In this document: positions 27,725 through 39,919 of the stretch, piece by piece
How positions within the stretch are numbered: the first letter of the stretch is position 1
Layout: every line of letters begins with the position of its first letter
Assembly (NCBI RefSeq): GCF_963678635.1
Contig: NC_087064.1
Span: forward strand, 18,836,509 to 18,900,508
Length of the DNA: 64,000 nucleotides
Origin: Symsagittifera roscoffensis
Lineage: Eukaryota; Xenacoelomorpha; Acoela; Convolutidae
Direction: 5' to 3'
Notes under the pieces: generated by a model
What the model saw: only the letters and a program-made list of their open reading frames with translations
What the model was told of the DNA's origin: nothing
The model's database searches: none
Made by a program: the position numbers and the translations under genes

Positions 27725-28659
27725 TGTAACATACGCCCGGAAGATACATATCGACGGATAACAAAACTAAGTCTTAAGACGACTGGCTAGCGTCTAAACA
27801 GAGCTTTGCATGTTTTTCACCGTCTCTACCAAGCCAGTACTTTTCGGTGGTCTTTTCTAACATCGGGTCGACAAAAACGTTACTGTTCTCCGGCTTCGAC
27901 CAGAACGCTCAAATTAACTGAATTACATGCAAAAATAGTGAGCTCATGGCTGGGTCTCAGTATCCCCAGACCACGAGGTCACTACTAAAAACAGGGCTAC
28001 TATTTCTTATATTACTATTGTTTTTGTTCAGTAGATAAAAATCATCATCTCCATCGAAGATGGATCAACCCTTTCCCCCCAACTCTTAGCACCTCATCCT
28101 TGTCAAAACTGATCCAAATATCAATTAAATTCAAGTCAGGACATGACAGGATGCTAAAAGTTCATATGAGTCAATAAAAGTTATCCGTCCCGAGACCCTT
28201 CCGGATTCTTGAATCCAGTGAATCAAGCTCCTTAAGTTCGAATTCACGATAACACGGAGGGCTGGTTTCTTACCCTTCACCGTTGTTCGCAACGGCCTTG
28301 CAACTATTGTAGCAGCACAATACTTGCAACTCGGAACGTTCTCTGCACTCTGCTGCTGTTTTTCTTCAATTTCGACTTCTTCAATTTCGATAAAGTTGTT
28401 CTCGTCAGCGCAACTAACGTTGTTGTTGTGTTTTTTCACTCGTTTTGTTAAAAATGGCCGTTTCAGCATTTCTCAGAAATGTGACGTCATCATTCGAATT
28501 TTTGAAACTTTAAAATACTAGAATATTCCAGCCTTCACCGTTTGGCTAAACGTTCCAATAACGCCCTTAGTTCTTAAAAACCACCAATCCGGAAGGCTTA
28601 CTGCTAAAATTCCGAATTCTGCAGAGATTGCATTTTTCACATTCTGGTCGAATGTCACA
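27725..28659 (-). repeat. 5' LTR of giant element
   Basis: This 935-bp LTR pairs with 5674-6609 and is one base shorter in a T-run. It starts transcription of the element on the minus strand. The outer flank continues directly into LINE ORF2. Confidence 0.95.
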
Positions 28660-29125
28660 AATATCGAAGTCATAACAGTTATGTAACAGTTTGAAGAAGA
28701 GAAGACAATCAATAAAAATAATTTGATAGCAAATAGGCTGTATGTTTAACATCACAAGACTGTCAGTATAATTAGTGGAACCAATTATCGACTTTACTGC
28801 CTCTTTCTGGATTTTTTTCCAAATCACGTAGCTTTGATAAATTTGGGTACCAAATACAAGAGTTATAAAGTAAAATGGACCTCACACAAGAAATGTACAT
28901 TTGAAGCTTAGTTTTAACAGGTGAGTTGAAAGGAACATTACGCTTTAAATAATGAAAACACTTTGTGGTTTTACCAAGTTTCGCAGAAACATGGTGATTC
29001 CAAGATAAAGTAGGCGAGATATAAATACCCAAGTCTTTGATATGATCAACAGAGCATATTTCTGACCCGTTAAGATAAAGGTTGAAAATAAAGCTATTGT
29101 TTGAAATGAATTTAGTTTTGTCTTG
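28660..29125 (-). mobile_element. LINE ORF2 fragment (right half of split LINE)
   Basis: The minus strand encodes the RT thumb and C-terminal region of a LINE: DHIKDLGIYISPTLSWNHH, then KLQMYISCVRSILLYNSCIW, then QKEAVKSIIGS. One indel near 28800 shifts the frame between the two halves. It ends at the LTR and resumes at 5673. The upstream end, near a duplicated TTGGGTTGCTCAGG (29118-29150), is where this LINE copy is 5'-truncated. Confidence 0.85.
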
Positions 29126-29740
29126 GGTTGCTCAGGTTTTGGGTTGCTCAGGTCTCTACCGAATCTTTATCGGCAGCGTCCTTGGACCTCTGGTCTCCTG
29201 CATCATTTAATGATAGATCATCTATCTTTTGCGCGAGACCAGAACTTACGTCGTCTTTGTAGTGCCAGGTTGCAGAGTGCCATGCCACTTCTTGCTTAAG
29301 CCAGTTCTAGTGCGCCATATGGCAGTCCAGTCAGTGATAGAAACGTGCTTGACGTTGACCCATGATGTGGTCCCGTCTTGCCATTTCACAACTTGCTTGC
29401 CCTTCGTGTCAGTTTTGGTACAGGCGTCTTCTGGAATGGGCGTGCCCCTGGATGATCGGGTTGACATTGCTCGTCTGCTGGATGTCACAGGACTGGGGGA
29501 GTGGGCGCTTGGACGGACGTGGCGTGGCTCTGATTATGCGTCCTCGGCGGCGTCCCGTGTCACTGATGGTCGATAGCGGGTCGTCGGCTCGAGCAGCAGG
29601 AAGTCGCCTACGTAGTGCGATCAGTGGGGGATGTCAGTTCATTCACGAGTGGTTTCTAAAATCCCAGAGTGGGCCGCAGTACCACTCGTTCTCCGACCAT
29701 ACACATATGAAACTATTTAATAAGTATATCACAACAATTA
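29126..29740. other. No gene recognised
   Basis: GC-richer than its surroundings. A minus-strand frame (29488-29246) contains KWQDGTTSWV, which recalls the C-terminal region of Copia-type polyproteins, but the match is one short motif. Nothing else is visible. Confidence 0.4.
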
Positions 29741-29936
29741 CGTCGTTTTTTGCTGTATACGACGGCCATGCGAAAGCTTTTTTGCTGTATATGACGGCCA
29801 TGTGGGAGCAAAATACTATTTTCCAATTGCTGTCTTAGAAGTGGAATTTGTTTTTAGGACTGGTCGTTTTTTGCTGTATATGATGGCCATGCGGGAGCTT
29901 TTTTGCTGTTATATGACGGCCATGCGGGAGCAAAAT
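29741..29936 (+). repeat. Amplified fragments of PPM1 exon 2
   Basis: Four copies of a piece reading TTTTTTGCTGTATATGA followed by GGCCATGCGGGAGC or close variants lie upstream of the phosphatase gene. The best (29813-29902) copies the end of intron 1, its acceptor and the first 45 bases of exon 2 (compare 30854-30945), with few differences. The others are shorter and nested. They lie before exon 1 and are not predicted to be translated. Confidence 0.85.
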
Positions 29937-30478
29937 TTAAAATTTTCAACCTCCGCTTTTTCATGCTTCTAGCCTTATCACGTTTCTCGTCGCAGTTTCG
30001 CGTGACCTCGTCGCAGTTTCTCGTCGCAAATTTTTACTTCCATATCTAAAAAATTCCAAGGATTTTGACTGGAATACATGATGAAGGGACTCATGACTGT
30101 AACCTCGGTTACTATGATACTTTTGACCTTCTGATTACCTTGTAAAAAAAAGAATAAAAAAGGTGTAACTGTGCCTACTGGCGGAATGGCTCACCACGTG
30201 ACCGCCTTAATATAATCGTATGATCACTAACTGCTTTTTAAAAATATGAATTTAATCTTATATTTTAGTCTATCATCATTGTTGATTATCTTGATTTTTT
30301 ACTGAATAAAATGTTTGTTTTTTAAATTTGACTTCTGTAATTGGAACATTTTGTGATACTTGCACAACAACCGGCCCTCATCGTTCTAGTTGAGTTTAAT
30401 TTAGATGTTTCTCAAGAATTATGTTCCCTGTTTTAGTACTGCAGTCCCTCAAAACTTTGAAAATTTTCAGTTACAGAT

Positions 30479-33400
30479 ATGGGCGTGTTTCTTGATAAAC
30501 CGAAAATTGAAAAAGAAACTTCAAATGGCGAAGGTAATGACCTTAAGTTTGGACTTTCTGCGATGCAAGGTTGGCGGACGAAAATGGAAGATGCCCATTC
30601 TTGTGTTCTTGGGTTGCCATCTGGCCTGAAGGTATGTTAAACATTGAAGCAGTAAAAGTCTGCAAATTGTTTCGGTAGAAAAGGAATTTAATGTAGTTGA
30701 ATATCGCTTTCCTTCTTTCTTGAAGCTTTAGATTCTGAGTTCTCAATGATAATTTGCTCTTTCAGGTTATTGCCATCAGCAAATTGAAGACCTTCAAATT
30801 ATTTTAAAAAATACTGCTTTAGGGCTACATTGTTTTGTTATTAGTTTGATGCTGATACTATTTTCCAGTTGCTGTCTTAGAAGTGGAACTTGTTTTTAGG
30901 ACTGGTCGTTTTTTGCTGTATATGATGGCCATGCGGGAGCTTTTGTATCTAATCACTGCGCAAAGAATTTGTTAGATGTAATAACTAAACACGAAGCATT
31001 CAAAAATTACGACATGGATAAACACGATGACAACACAATAAAAGAAGTCATAAGGAAAGGTTTTTTGGAACTGGACACAATGCTAAGACAAACACCTACC
31101 ATTACCAATGGAGAAGAATCCAGCGGAACAACAGTTTCATCTTGCTTGCTGTCTCCCCACAAAATGTTCTTCGCCAATTGTGGAGATTCGCGGTCTCTCA
31201 TTGTCCGAAAAGGGACCGTGGCGTTCAGTACCCGAGATCACAAGCCACATTTGGACGACGAAAAAACACGAATTGAAGCTGCAGGCTAGAAGAGTTGAAA
31301 TATTTGAAGTGAGTGTTCGCTTTCGGAACCTGTAATGTAATGATGTGATTATTTAGGAGGAAGCGTTATAATGATGCGAGTGAATGGAAGCCTTGCAGTT
31401 TCCCGTGCTCTTGGAGACTTCGAGTACAAAGATAATGCTCAGATGGATGCCATTGAGCAGCTGGTTTCCCCAGAGCCAGAAGTGACTGCCGTAGAGCGAA
31501 ACGCAGAGGAAGATGAATTCCTGGTTGTAGCTTGCGATGGGATCTGGGACGAAATGACCAACGAAGACTTGTGTGCCTTTGTGTCGAGCAGACTAAGGAT
31601 CACACATGATCTGGAAAAGATCTGCAACGAAGTGATTGACACGTGTCTGCACAAGGGAAGTCGAGACAATATGAGCATCATTATTGTCACATTTCCTGCA
31701 GCGCCTAAAGTCAGTCAGGAGGCTGTTGACGCTGAAGCAGACCTAGATAAGAGGCTGAAGAAGAGAATCGACGACCTGATGGACCAAGAAAAGATCACAT
31801 CGATAAACGAGATCCTGGAAGTGCTATCCTCTTTCGACGGTAAGAAGTTGGACTATTTTTTCTAAGCGAGTAGCATTGAGTAGGCTCTCATTGATTGTAA
31901 GGATAGGCTCTCAGTGGGTCGTTTGTGTCTTTCGCCTATCCGCTCGATGATTTGTGTTCTGCCTAAAATACTAAGCAATTATATTAAGGCATTAAATATT
32001 TTGTAATATTTGTTGAAGTAAAAATGTTTTGTAGAAAAATATTCTTTCTTTCTTAAGGACTCTAACGGATAAACTTAGTTAGGTGATGCAGAATGACTAG
32101 AAATTAAGCTTTGTCAGAAGTAATTGCACAGCAACTGTTCGGTTTAACTAGATGCTGAGGATGGGTTTTGTTTTCTTTTAACTGACGCATCGTTTAGGTC
32201 TGCCGCCTGGCGGGGGCGTACATAGCAAGAGGAACTTCATCTGGGATTACATGGTGGAGAAGAAACCTGCACTGGCGGAGCAGAGCGAAGAGGAAAGCAC
32301 CAACTCATATCCCTCCGCACTCCCCCTTGACATCATATCGCAAAGGTGAGTAAGAGTAACCCTCGGTCTCTCCGTGTCCTAAATCTCATTAAGCTTGCGA
32401 AAGCAAGTGTCTTGAAATTGGGAACTAGGCCGTTTTTCCCGAAAACAACACTTCGTACATCTGAAATTGAAGTTACTTTATTAGTGAACTTTAGCCCAGC
32501 GAGACCGTTGCATATTTTGCCCAGAGGTAATGCGTTTGTCTCTGTGCCCTAATGCCAGGGTTTGAGTCCCGGTCGGACCTTGGTTTTTTCAGTAGATGAA
32601 AATGAAAAAAAAAATTCAGTAGAGAAAAAAGTTTATCTCTAATTTTTGGCGGCTTGTTCGCCGGGTGTTTTTTTAGAAAATTCTATGAAATTGATTATTA
32701 GCCTTGCGATAAGTAAGGGTATTGCAACCGGGTACTAGATTTTTTTTCTTTCCCGTAAACAACTTTGTCCACAGGACCACTTCTCTTCTTATCTTCACTT
32801 CTCTTCTTACCTTGGCCTGGAAGTAAAGCTGTTGCCTTTGTATCTTAAGGCCTGGGGTTCAAGTCGTGGCAGGGTTTTTTTTCAGTATCAAGGAAATTGA
32901 AAAAAATCCGAGAAAAATGAATTGTTGGTTCTTCGTTTTTTCGCTCAGATTTTGTCGGCTAAATCGACACAACGGAATTTGCTTGTGATGTAGACAATTT
33001 TCCTTCTAGTTGCAAGTGCAAATGTTGTTCATTCTAATTTCAAGGGGGGAATTCAAAGATATAAAAAAAATTCTTGAATTCTATTTTTTTTTCGGTTCAG
33101 TTTGTGTCTGCTGAAAGATGGTCGGCTTAGTTGCCACATCACTGGTTCTTTTGCTCTAAGCAACTTTCATTGTTTTTGCAAGTGCAAGAGCTGTTCATTC
33201 TAGTTTTAAGGCGGTCTTGAAAGATTCAAATAAAAATCTTTTTTTTTCGGTTCAAGTGGTTTCAGCTCAAAAATTGTTTTCTTAGTTGCCACATCACTGA
33301 TTTTTCTTGTGCTGTAAACAACTTTCATCGTAGTGGCAAGTGCAATTGTTGTTCAAGGTGGGACTTCAAACTTTTTTTTATAAAATCATCTTTTTTTTTC

Positions 33401-34782
33401 GGCTCAACTTGTGTTTGCTCAAAGATTGTCGGCTTTGTTTCTTTTCTTAAATTTTATCCCGTTGTTGCTAATTTCAAATTCTAGTGTCTGGCATGTTTGC
33501 CTGGAATGAACTTCTATTGAGACATGAAAATTTATATGACCTAGTTTTTTCAAAAATTTTCATTTTCGGCTTTTTATGTTTTTAATTTATGTAAGTGTTG
33601 TATCGCAAGTGGTGCGAAGCTCCGCTTCGCCTCTGCGGTTACCCCCCCCCCCCCCGTAAAAAACTTTGTTGACAGGATGGCTGAAATTTTGGTCGTCTCT
33701 ACTTTCCTCAACGAACAGAAAAATGGAGCATGTCTGCATTTCAATTGTCTGCACTTACAATTTTTGAGCATGTCTGCATTTCACGTGCCCGTTCTATTTT
33801 TTGTGCTGGTTGCAAATTTACCAACTCCGATTTCAGTATATCAGTTTTTGTTTTCGTTTTTTTCCTCCGTATTTGGCTGAAAATGTTTCGGCTTAGAATA
33901 AATCGGCTTAGAGGCCTTTTTTGAGGTTTGATGAGCAAACAAATTTATCTAAGTGATTTCAGGGGGACTTAGAAACTTTTTGAGTTTTTCCAGTAAAAGT
34001 TTGTTTCGGCGCAACGTGATTGCTCAAGAATTTTAGGCTTTGTTACAGCTTTTAAAATTTGATTTCGATGCTTGTTTAACTTTTTCTTACTTTTTTTATG
34101 TCAGGAATTTTATTCAAGACAACAAAAGGAAGATTTTTGGGAGATCAATTTTAATTGGCTGAACATTGAATATGTGAACTAAACTAATGGTCAGTGGACG
34201 ATATTGGATTCTTCATATAAGAAAATACAGATTCCATGATATAGTCATAAAGAAGACTCGGTTGTTTTCCAAATACGTGAATAGCTGCCATAATAAGTTC
34301 TGCTGCCATTGGATTGCGTGAACATCTATAAGCTGAGCAGTACGCGAATAATACTGTACAGTGGGAAAATTCCACGTGACAAGGATATTACCCAAAAATT
34401 ATGCTAGCCAATCAGAATTCAGCGTTCAAAGATTTTGAAGGGAAAAAGATCGAAAACCAGTTATTACAGGAAGTTAGTTGGTTGAAACGTTTGGAAATTG
34501 AGTCCTTCTGCCATGCGAGTAGTCCCTTTGAGCAATATTGATGTTGAATCTGTAGTCGAATGTAATCGGTGGCATAAGCCGGTATGTTGTCAATTGTGGA
34601 TTAAATTGTCCCGTTTCAGGTACCAGCGCTTTGCAGCCGCCACTATGGGCGCAGGCGCTGCGGCAGCCGGCGCCACCACAACCGGTGGTGCGGCATCCGG
34701 AGGAGCTGTAGCAGGTGCAGGAGGACTGTCAAATGGAAGCTTAGAGGCATCCACTCCGGCACAGAGCGAGAAGTCGGAGTGA
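30479..34782 (+). CDS. PPM1A: PPM1A/B-type metal-dependent Ser/Thr phosphatase
   Basis: Five coding exons join in phase: 30479-30631, 30900-31284, 31357-31839, 32198-32345, 34620-34782, giving 443 residues. Exon 1 matches PPM1A/PPM1B starts ([21 protein letters not shown]). Other PP2C motifs are [41 protein letters not shown] and GSRDNMS, supplying the Asp residues that bind Mn/Mg. This cytosolic and nuclear phosphatase dampens stress-kinase and TGF-beta signalling in animals. Exon 4 keeps the [13 protein letters not shown] segment typical of the family; exon 5 is a Gly/Ala-rich tail. Intron 2 (31285-31356) begins GC, not GT; using the nearby GTGAGT donor would put a TAG in frame. Non-coding exons were not determined. 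Confidence 0.92.
32519..32600 (+). repeat. tRNA-like SINE copy in PPM1 intron 4
   Basis: The sequence ends in a B-box-like GGGTTTGAGTCCCGG followed by a T-run and TTTTCAGTA. A related unit lies at 32812-32880 (GGGGTTCAAGTCGTGG, then a T-run and TTTTCAGTA), and others near 37218-37310 and 39215-39260. The shared layout of tRNA-like head plus T-rich tail suggests a SINE family, though copies are degraded. Confidence 0.4.
32812..32890 (+). repeat. tRNA-like SINE copy in PPM1 intron 4
   Basis: It has an A-box-like GGAAGTAAAGCTGTTG, a B-box-like GGGGTTCAAGTC, then a T-run and TTTTCAGTA, as in the copy at 32519. Confidence 0.4.
32954..33426 (+). repeat. Degenerate ~150-bp tandem repeat in PPM1 intron 4
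   Basis: Three imperfect units start near 32954, 33121 and 33277. Each begins with GTCGGCTTAG or a variant, has GCAAGTGCAA in the middle and ends with a T-run, TTCGGTTCA and a CTCAAAGATTGT-like segment. Confidence 0.65.
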
Positions 34783-37700
34783 GGACACATTTCATATTTA
34801 ATGGACTGAAGTAAACTGTAATAACCAATTTATTCATTCTCAGTTGTCAGTCAGACTTTCTACGTACATGTACATTAGAAGACATCTTATCCGTAGATAG
34901 TTTATACGCAACTCAGCACACATACTAAAACTAGTCGAGGCTTTTAACAAGTGGCTTGAAATCATAAGGTCACATATCGCACTCTTAGGATTCGGTATAT
35001 TCTGTGTGGTAGGCTGAGGATAGCTGAATTTATGCTATGGGTACCGATTTGAGCTCTATTTCCTGGCATCATAGATTTCAACCTATCAACGATTGAGCTC
35101 CTGTGTCCTTATGTAACAAAAAATTTTGAAGCTCTTCAAGTTTTTCGAAGTATATTTCGTCTTCATTGACATTGTAAAGGGATGATTGAAAGATGCGAAT
35201 CGAGTTTAGGCAAAGAAGGGGTAGAGTCTAGATTAGTTGTGTGCTGGTTGCTCTGTAGCATCGATCTCTGTTCTGTTTGAAACGTGCTAAGCGGGCGTGT
35301 TTCCACTGTGATTCCCTCCCAGTGTTAACTTGAAACTCATACTTAGCTTCTGTACGACCACTCTCGCCTGGTCCAATCGCAGTGGTCTGAAGTGAACTTG
35401 ATCGGCTGTGCATTATGTTCGGAATAAATACGCATTGGAAGTAGTCACTATTTGCGCCCGAGAAACGCATACCCATCAAAGACCAACTATATTTAAAACT
35501 TTTCCGGTATATTCGATGAATGGAATTCAGTTAACATTCAGCTGGTCCGATTTGAGAGGCCGATTCAATAACCATTGTAGTTTGCTGCTGTGATTGTAAC
35601 TCAAAATACAGCAGCTCCTATGATTACTACTGCGCTCATGCTTTTCCTGCTGTGTGCGTTCATTGATGTAATGTCATTATAGATTGAACGAATACGGCGC
35701 AGTTAAGTACTGGAATCTTGTTAACTACACCCCCCCCCCCCCCCTCCCCGCCCTATGGTATCTTGTAACGAATTTTTCCCTATTTTAAAGATTTGAAGAG
35801 TTAAGCCTATATGAATTTAATACCTTGTTACGAATCCCCCCTTGCAAAATTTAGCTTACATAGGGGTGAAATAGTTAACAAGATCCAAGTACAGTCGCCC
35901 GCCAAATTGCCATTTCGAAGCCTTTTTTTCTCAAACATAAATTTCGGCATATTCTTTTGCGCCCCATCATGAGTTCATGTTGATACTCTACTAAATTCTA
36001 CTTGATCAGATCTCAAGAAGCTTTAATCATTTTCCTCTAGTCCTCAAATACGTAGGCTTGGCTGAATGATCATCTTCTTAAACTTTAAAACAAAAAATGA
36101 GCCTGCTTTACCAGCTTCATTAAAAATATATATATAATCTAAGTTTGGTTGTGATCTTTCGTTCAGTTCAGTTTTTCCAACCAGTTGCTAAATATGCCAT
36201 CGATATTGTATAGTTGTTTACGTTGCGTCAATGATCTGTGCTCTCCTGACAAAATAAAGCTGCTTTAAGTTGATTCGAGAAAAAAAGTTGATTGTTTCAA
36301 GAACAAGTTATCAAGGCAATTTCATTGAATCGACTCAGCAAGCTTCACAAGCTAAATTGTACCGAGAACTTAAAACTGAAATAATTAAATGTATGTTGAA
36401 AAATTGCGATAATGATCTTGTGTGCGCCATTCTAAGATTGAAAATGAAATGTGATTATGATGATGATTTCAAGAGGTCTTTTCAGACTACATCGAGCTCC
36501 TAAACTGCATACATGTAATAAAAACACATTAATCGTGATAATAAACCATCTGTTAAACTTAACAAGTATCGGCTAATTGATAATTTGGTCAAAAAATTGT
36601 ATGGAAAAAATGCTTGTTGTTTTGGAGTCGTATAGTCTGTAAGGCCTAAAATTCAAATGTTATGATTGAAATGTAATATATATTCTGCTTTTTTAATGCT
36701 GTAATTATCCGTTCCAACAGAAGTCAAATAGTTTTTTCATTTTCGTCGGTCTTGCTCAGAAGTTAGAAGCATTCGCTTTTTAGGTCGACCAAATTGTTTT
36801 CCGAGCTCTCTTGGGAGCTCTAAAAGGACCTTATTTTGCGTATTGTTTCTATGAGCTAAAAATAACTTCATTTAAAAAACATTGGGGATCGTTTTCAATT
36901 GGATTATCATGATACAACATAGGCGATCAAATTTACTCGTTTATTTCATGCACAAGTTCAACAGAGGACGAAAGATTTTCGCCGAAATTACCGATCTATT
37001 ACATTTTAAAAGAGTTGATGAATGTAGTGAAGACTCTTTTATAGTTCGTGATAGTTTTTTTAAGTACGAACCATCTGTTTTTTCTAACCTAACTCGCAAA
37101 CAAAAGTGTTCATTAAAAGTGTTTACTTCTGTGCCGTTTTGCTATAATCACGACCTGTAGCATTGGAAATTTCATAGCATCTGTTCTCGGCTTTATTTGT
37201 GAGTAGTATTTTTGATGGACTAAGCGTCCGAGGCTGAGTTGTTAGTTCGTGAGACTCATAATTTCTAGGTTGAAGGTTCGAGTCCGAGACTTGGCAGAAT
37301 TTTTTTTACTAATTCGAGGCTTATTTTTACTTTTCCTCACTGCAATTTTTAAAACTCTAGAGCTGCTTTTTTGTCTTGTTTTCGCAAGTGTTTGGAAAGC
37401 ACAGCTTCGCCTAAAATTAATTTCCGTTCAAATATTTTTTGGAAATTTTTCTAGATATTCAGAGAAACTGGTCTGATCATGTTCCCTTCTAAGAATTTCA
37501 TTGATCGTTATCGCTAAAATTTTTGTCCACAATCTTCATGTTCGATAATATTGTGTTTTGCTAACTAAATTAGTTAATATTTTTTCCTTGTTAAAAATAT
37601 TCCATCGGACGAAACTGAATTTAACGACCGGGATACAAGAACGACTTCGCTCGCTCCTGATGAGCAGTGTCGTGACACAACACTAGCTCTTAGCTTCGGC

Positions 37701-39919
37701 TATAAAACCTTAGCAGTTCCTATGTCTGGTGTTTTGCATATACTGTATAGACGAATTAAGACACCATCAGCATAGCTCTCCTGTATTTCTCTGTTTGGCG
37801 GCTTGGTGATTCACAGAAACGTGCGCCGCAACAAGAATCAAATCTTAATTCCTGGAATCGGGGAGCCCCCTTCCGCCCAGAAAAACCCTGGGCAACTTGG
37901 CTGGGGCCGCAGTGTGAGACATAGATGGGACGACGAAACGAACTACCAAAACCAAGCTATCAACCTTCTCAGAAGTACTAATATTACGTGACAACTCTTC
38001 CGGAGGAAAGTTTAACCATTCAAAATGACACCAGAATGAAGAGATGAATTTTCATGCTCTACTCTTCGACGAAAAGTGAGTCAGCTGTCTGGAAAAATTC
38101 AACGTTGTTTGCTCCAGTCAGCTAACTGGAAAATTATGAAAACTAAAAGTTAAATTTGCTTCCTGAAACATGCTTCCTAAAATTTGCTTTCCAAAACACT
38201 GGGAATCTCGGTTGACCAGGGAAAAGAGAAGGGAGTCTTTTACTCGAAAGGAATAATTTGACTCTTCTAAACTGTATTTCCAATTAATAGAACTATGTCG
38301 AGCTATTGAGATCTATAAATTGTGAAATGATCTGACCGAAGAGATCAAGGCTTAAAACAATGTTCAAAAACTTCCTTCCAAATTAAATCTTAGTTACTAT
38401 CATAGTTGAAGAATTATTTTCAATCAACATGCTGTCCTTTTCTTGGGTCAATTTTGTTCTCCCCAGAGTTTTTTTGATATTTGTACCCCAAATTGAAAGT
38501 GTTTCTGCAACTTTTTTTTCATATTCCCAAAGTTTTTTCTAAAACAGCTAAAAAGTTTCAATCAGAGGCGTAGTCGCTTGTTTTAAGTAGAAGTACACAT
38601 TATCTGTACCAGTACAAAAAATTATGCTATGCTAAACTTCATTCTGGTGAAAGCCCTGTTAATATTAGAAACAAAGATAATTTTGTTTCTGGCTCGAAAA
38701 CTGGAAATAACTCGGGTTTTTCGGGGGGTGCCAAAGCTCCCACTGTCAGTGTTTGTACACTAGCGTTCTTAAGTGAGCGTTAGTGTAATAGTATAAATAT
38801 TCTTTTTTTCTAACCTAAATCTCAAATATTTGCAAAAGTGGCACTTTTCATGCTTTTTGATTGCATTTGCTTTCACATTCGAGTAGTAATAAGTTATACA
38901 GTTGATGCATTTTTAATTCATCAAATAAACCGAAAAAAGCTTAGTTTCAAACAACAACAAAATAAAAACTCGACCTCAGAATAATTCTAATTCAATATAT
39001 CTCGCAATTTAAAAAGCGTTTTTTTTTCGTGCTCTGGCTAGTGTTTGCGAAGTCCAGCTTCGCCTCAGTGTGTTGATTTTTTGTTCGAATAATTGTACGG
39101 TTGATGAAATTGTGTTTTGCTTGTATGTGTTCTGTCTCTGCTTTGTTTTCATTTGCACGAGAAAGTTACTTGAAATCGGGAACTACAGTTTTTACCGCAA
39201 TTAAGGGTTTTTCAAAGGGCAGGTTTAAGATTCGAGTTCCGGCGGACATTGTTCTTTTTTGTCCTGTATGTATGTAAATGTATAATTAGCCTTGTTATGG
39301 AGCCTCGACATCTTTCAGATCCCTTCTCGCTTGTTCTAGAGGTAAAGAACGCCAGAAAAAAATGAGCTGTTTGGAAAAATGCTTTGGGGTTCAGAAAAAA
39401 GCCTGTCGGGCTTCGTTTTTCATGGATGTAAAGAAATTGATAAAAGGAAACTTGTACAGTCGAACTATAGTTTGCCTAAATATTTTTGGAGGCTCACATT
39501 CCAAAGCATATAATTTACTGTCTTAAGCTAATCATTTTATTTTTACTTTTGAGGCAATTTTAACCGTAATTGAAAGTCGGCTCTGTAAGTGATTTTGAAT
39601 GACTGTTTAACGGCGTGGTTGTTTGCTTTGAAATTTGTACCCCAAATTGAAAATGGCTTACAACTTTTCGTGTTTTTCTGTAGAGGTAGTTGTTTAATTG
39701 TTTGAATATTTTGGAGAGTTTATTTTCATTTTTTTTAATTCAATTTCGACAATAGCTTGGATCCCATTTTCCGTTTGCTTAATTTCATTGCTATATTTTG
39801 ATGTAAGTGGATCAAAGAAAACAAAATTTCAGTTCAACAAGCAAAACTGGCTCAAAATTCTTATCCCAATGTTTTGAAGATTAAGTCCTTAAATTTTGTT
39901 AGGCTACTTAGAGACTCAC
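34783..39919. other. Intergenic region without recognised genes
   Basis: AT-rich non-coding sequence between the phosphatase gene and the duplicated block. It holds C-runs (near 35730), scattered short frames without domain signatures, and tRNA-like repeats. No promoter or RNA gene could be assigned. Confidence 0.6.
37218..37310 (+). repeat. tRNA-derived repeat, Met(CAU)-like
   Basis: An A-box-like GAGGCTGAGTTGTTAG, a CTCATAA anticodon-loop-like sequence and a B-box GGTTCGAGTCC occur at tRNA spacing, followed by a T-run. The T-stem and acceptor stems do not pair well, so this is a pseudo-tRNA or SINE head, not a functional gene. Confidence 0.45.

Larger units (their letters stand above)
5674..28659 (-). 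mobile_element. Giant (~23 kb) Ty3/Gypsy-class LTR retrotransposon with accessory ORFs
   Basis: The element is bounded by near-identical direct repeats that start TGTAACA and end TGTCACA on the plus strand. It is read on the minus strand as LTR, leader, gag-protease, RNase H-integrase, macro domain, coiled-coil ORF, SGNH hydrolase, very long unknown ORFs, 3' non-coding, LTR. The protease-RNase H-integrase order and the GPY/F-like C-terminus place it in Ty3/Gypsy. Flanks share a 3-bp AAT, and both flanks are pieces of one LINE. Only three differences separate the LTRs, so insertion was recent. RT is missing, so this copy needed RT in trans unless the deletion came after insertion. Giant Ty3 elements with extra coding capacity are known (Ogre in plants, Burro in planarians); I recognise no family for this one. 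Confidence 0.95.

Noticed and set aside
5674-28659. Possibility that the giant element is an endogenous retrovirus with env
   Set aside because: No accessory ORF shows a signal peptide, cleavage site and membrane anchor in envelope order.
29246-29488. Copia-like KWQDGTTSWV motif on the minus strand
   Set aside because: No other Copia motif nearby; the fragment is too short to assign.
34498-34619. ORF start upstream of PPM1 exon 5
   Set aside because: It is intron read-through into exon 5; the acceptor at 34618-34619 and phase support the spliced model.
36270-37160. Two short plus-strand frames (77 and 92 codons) as genes
   Set aside because: No domain, no splice context and ordinary length for AT-rich random frames.
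37218-37310. Functional tRNA-Met gene
   Set aside because: T-stem and acceptor stem pairing is poor and a SINE-like T-run follows.
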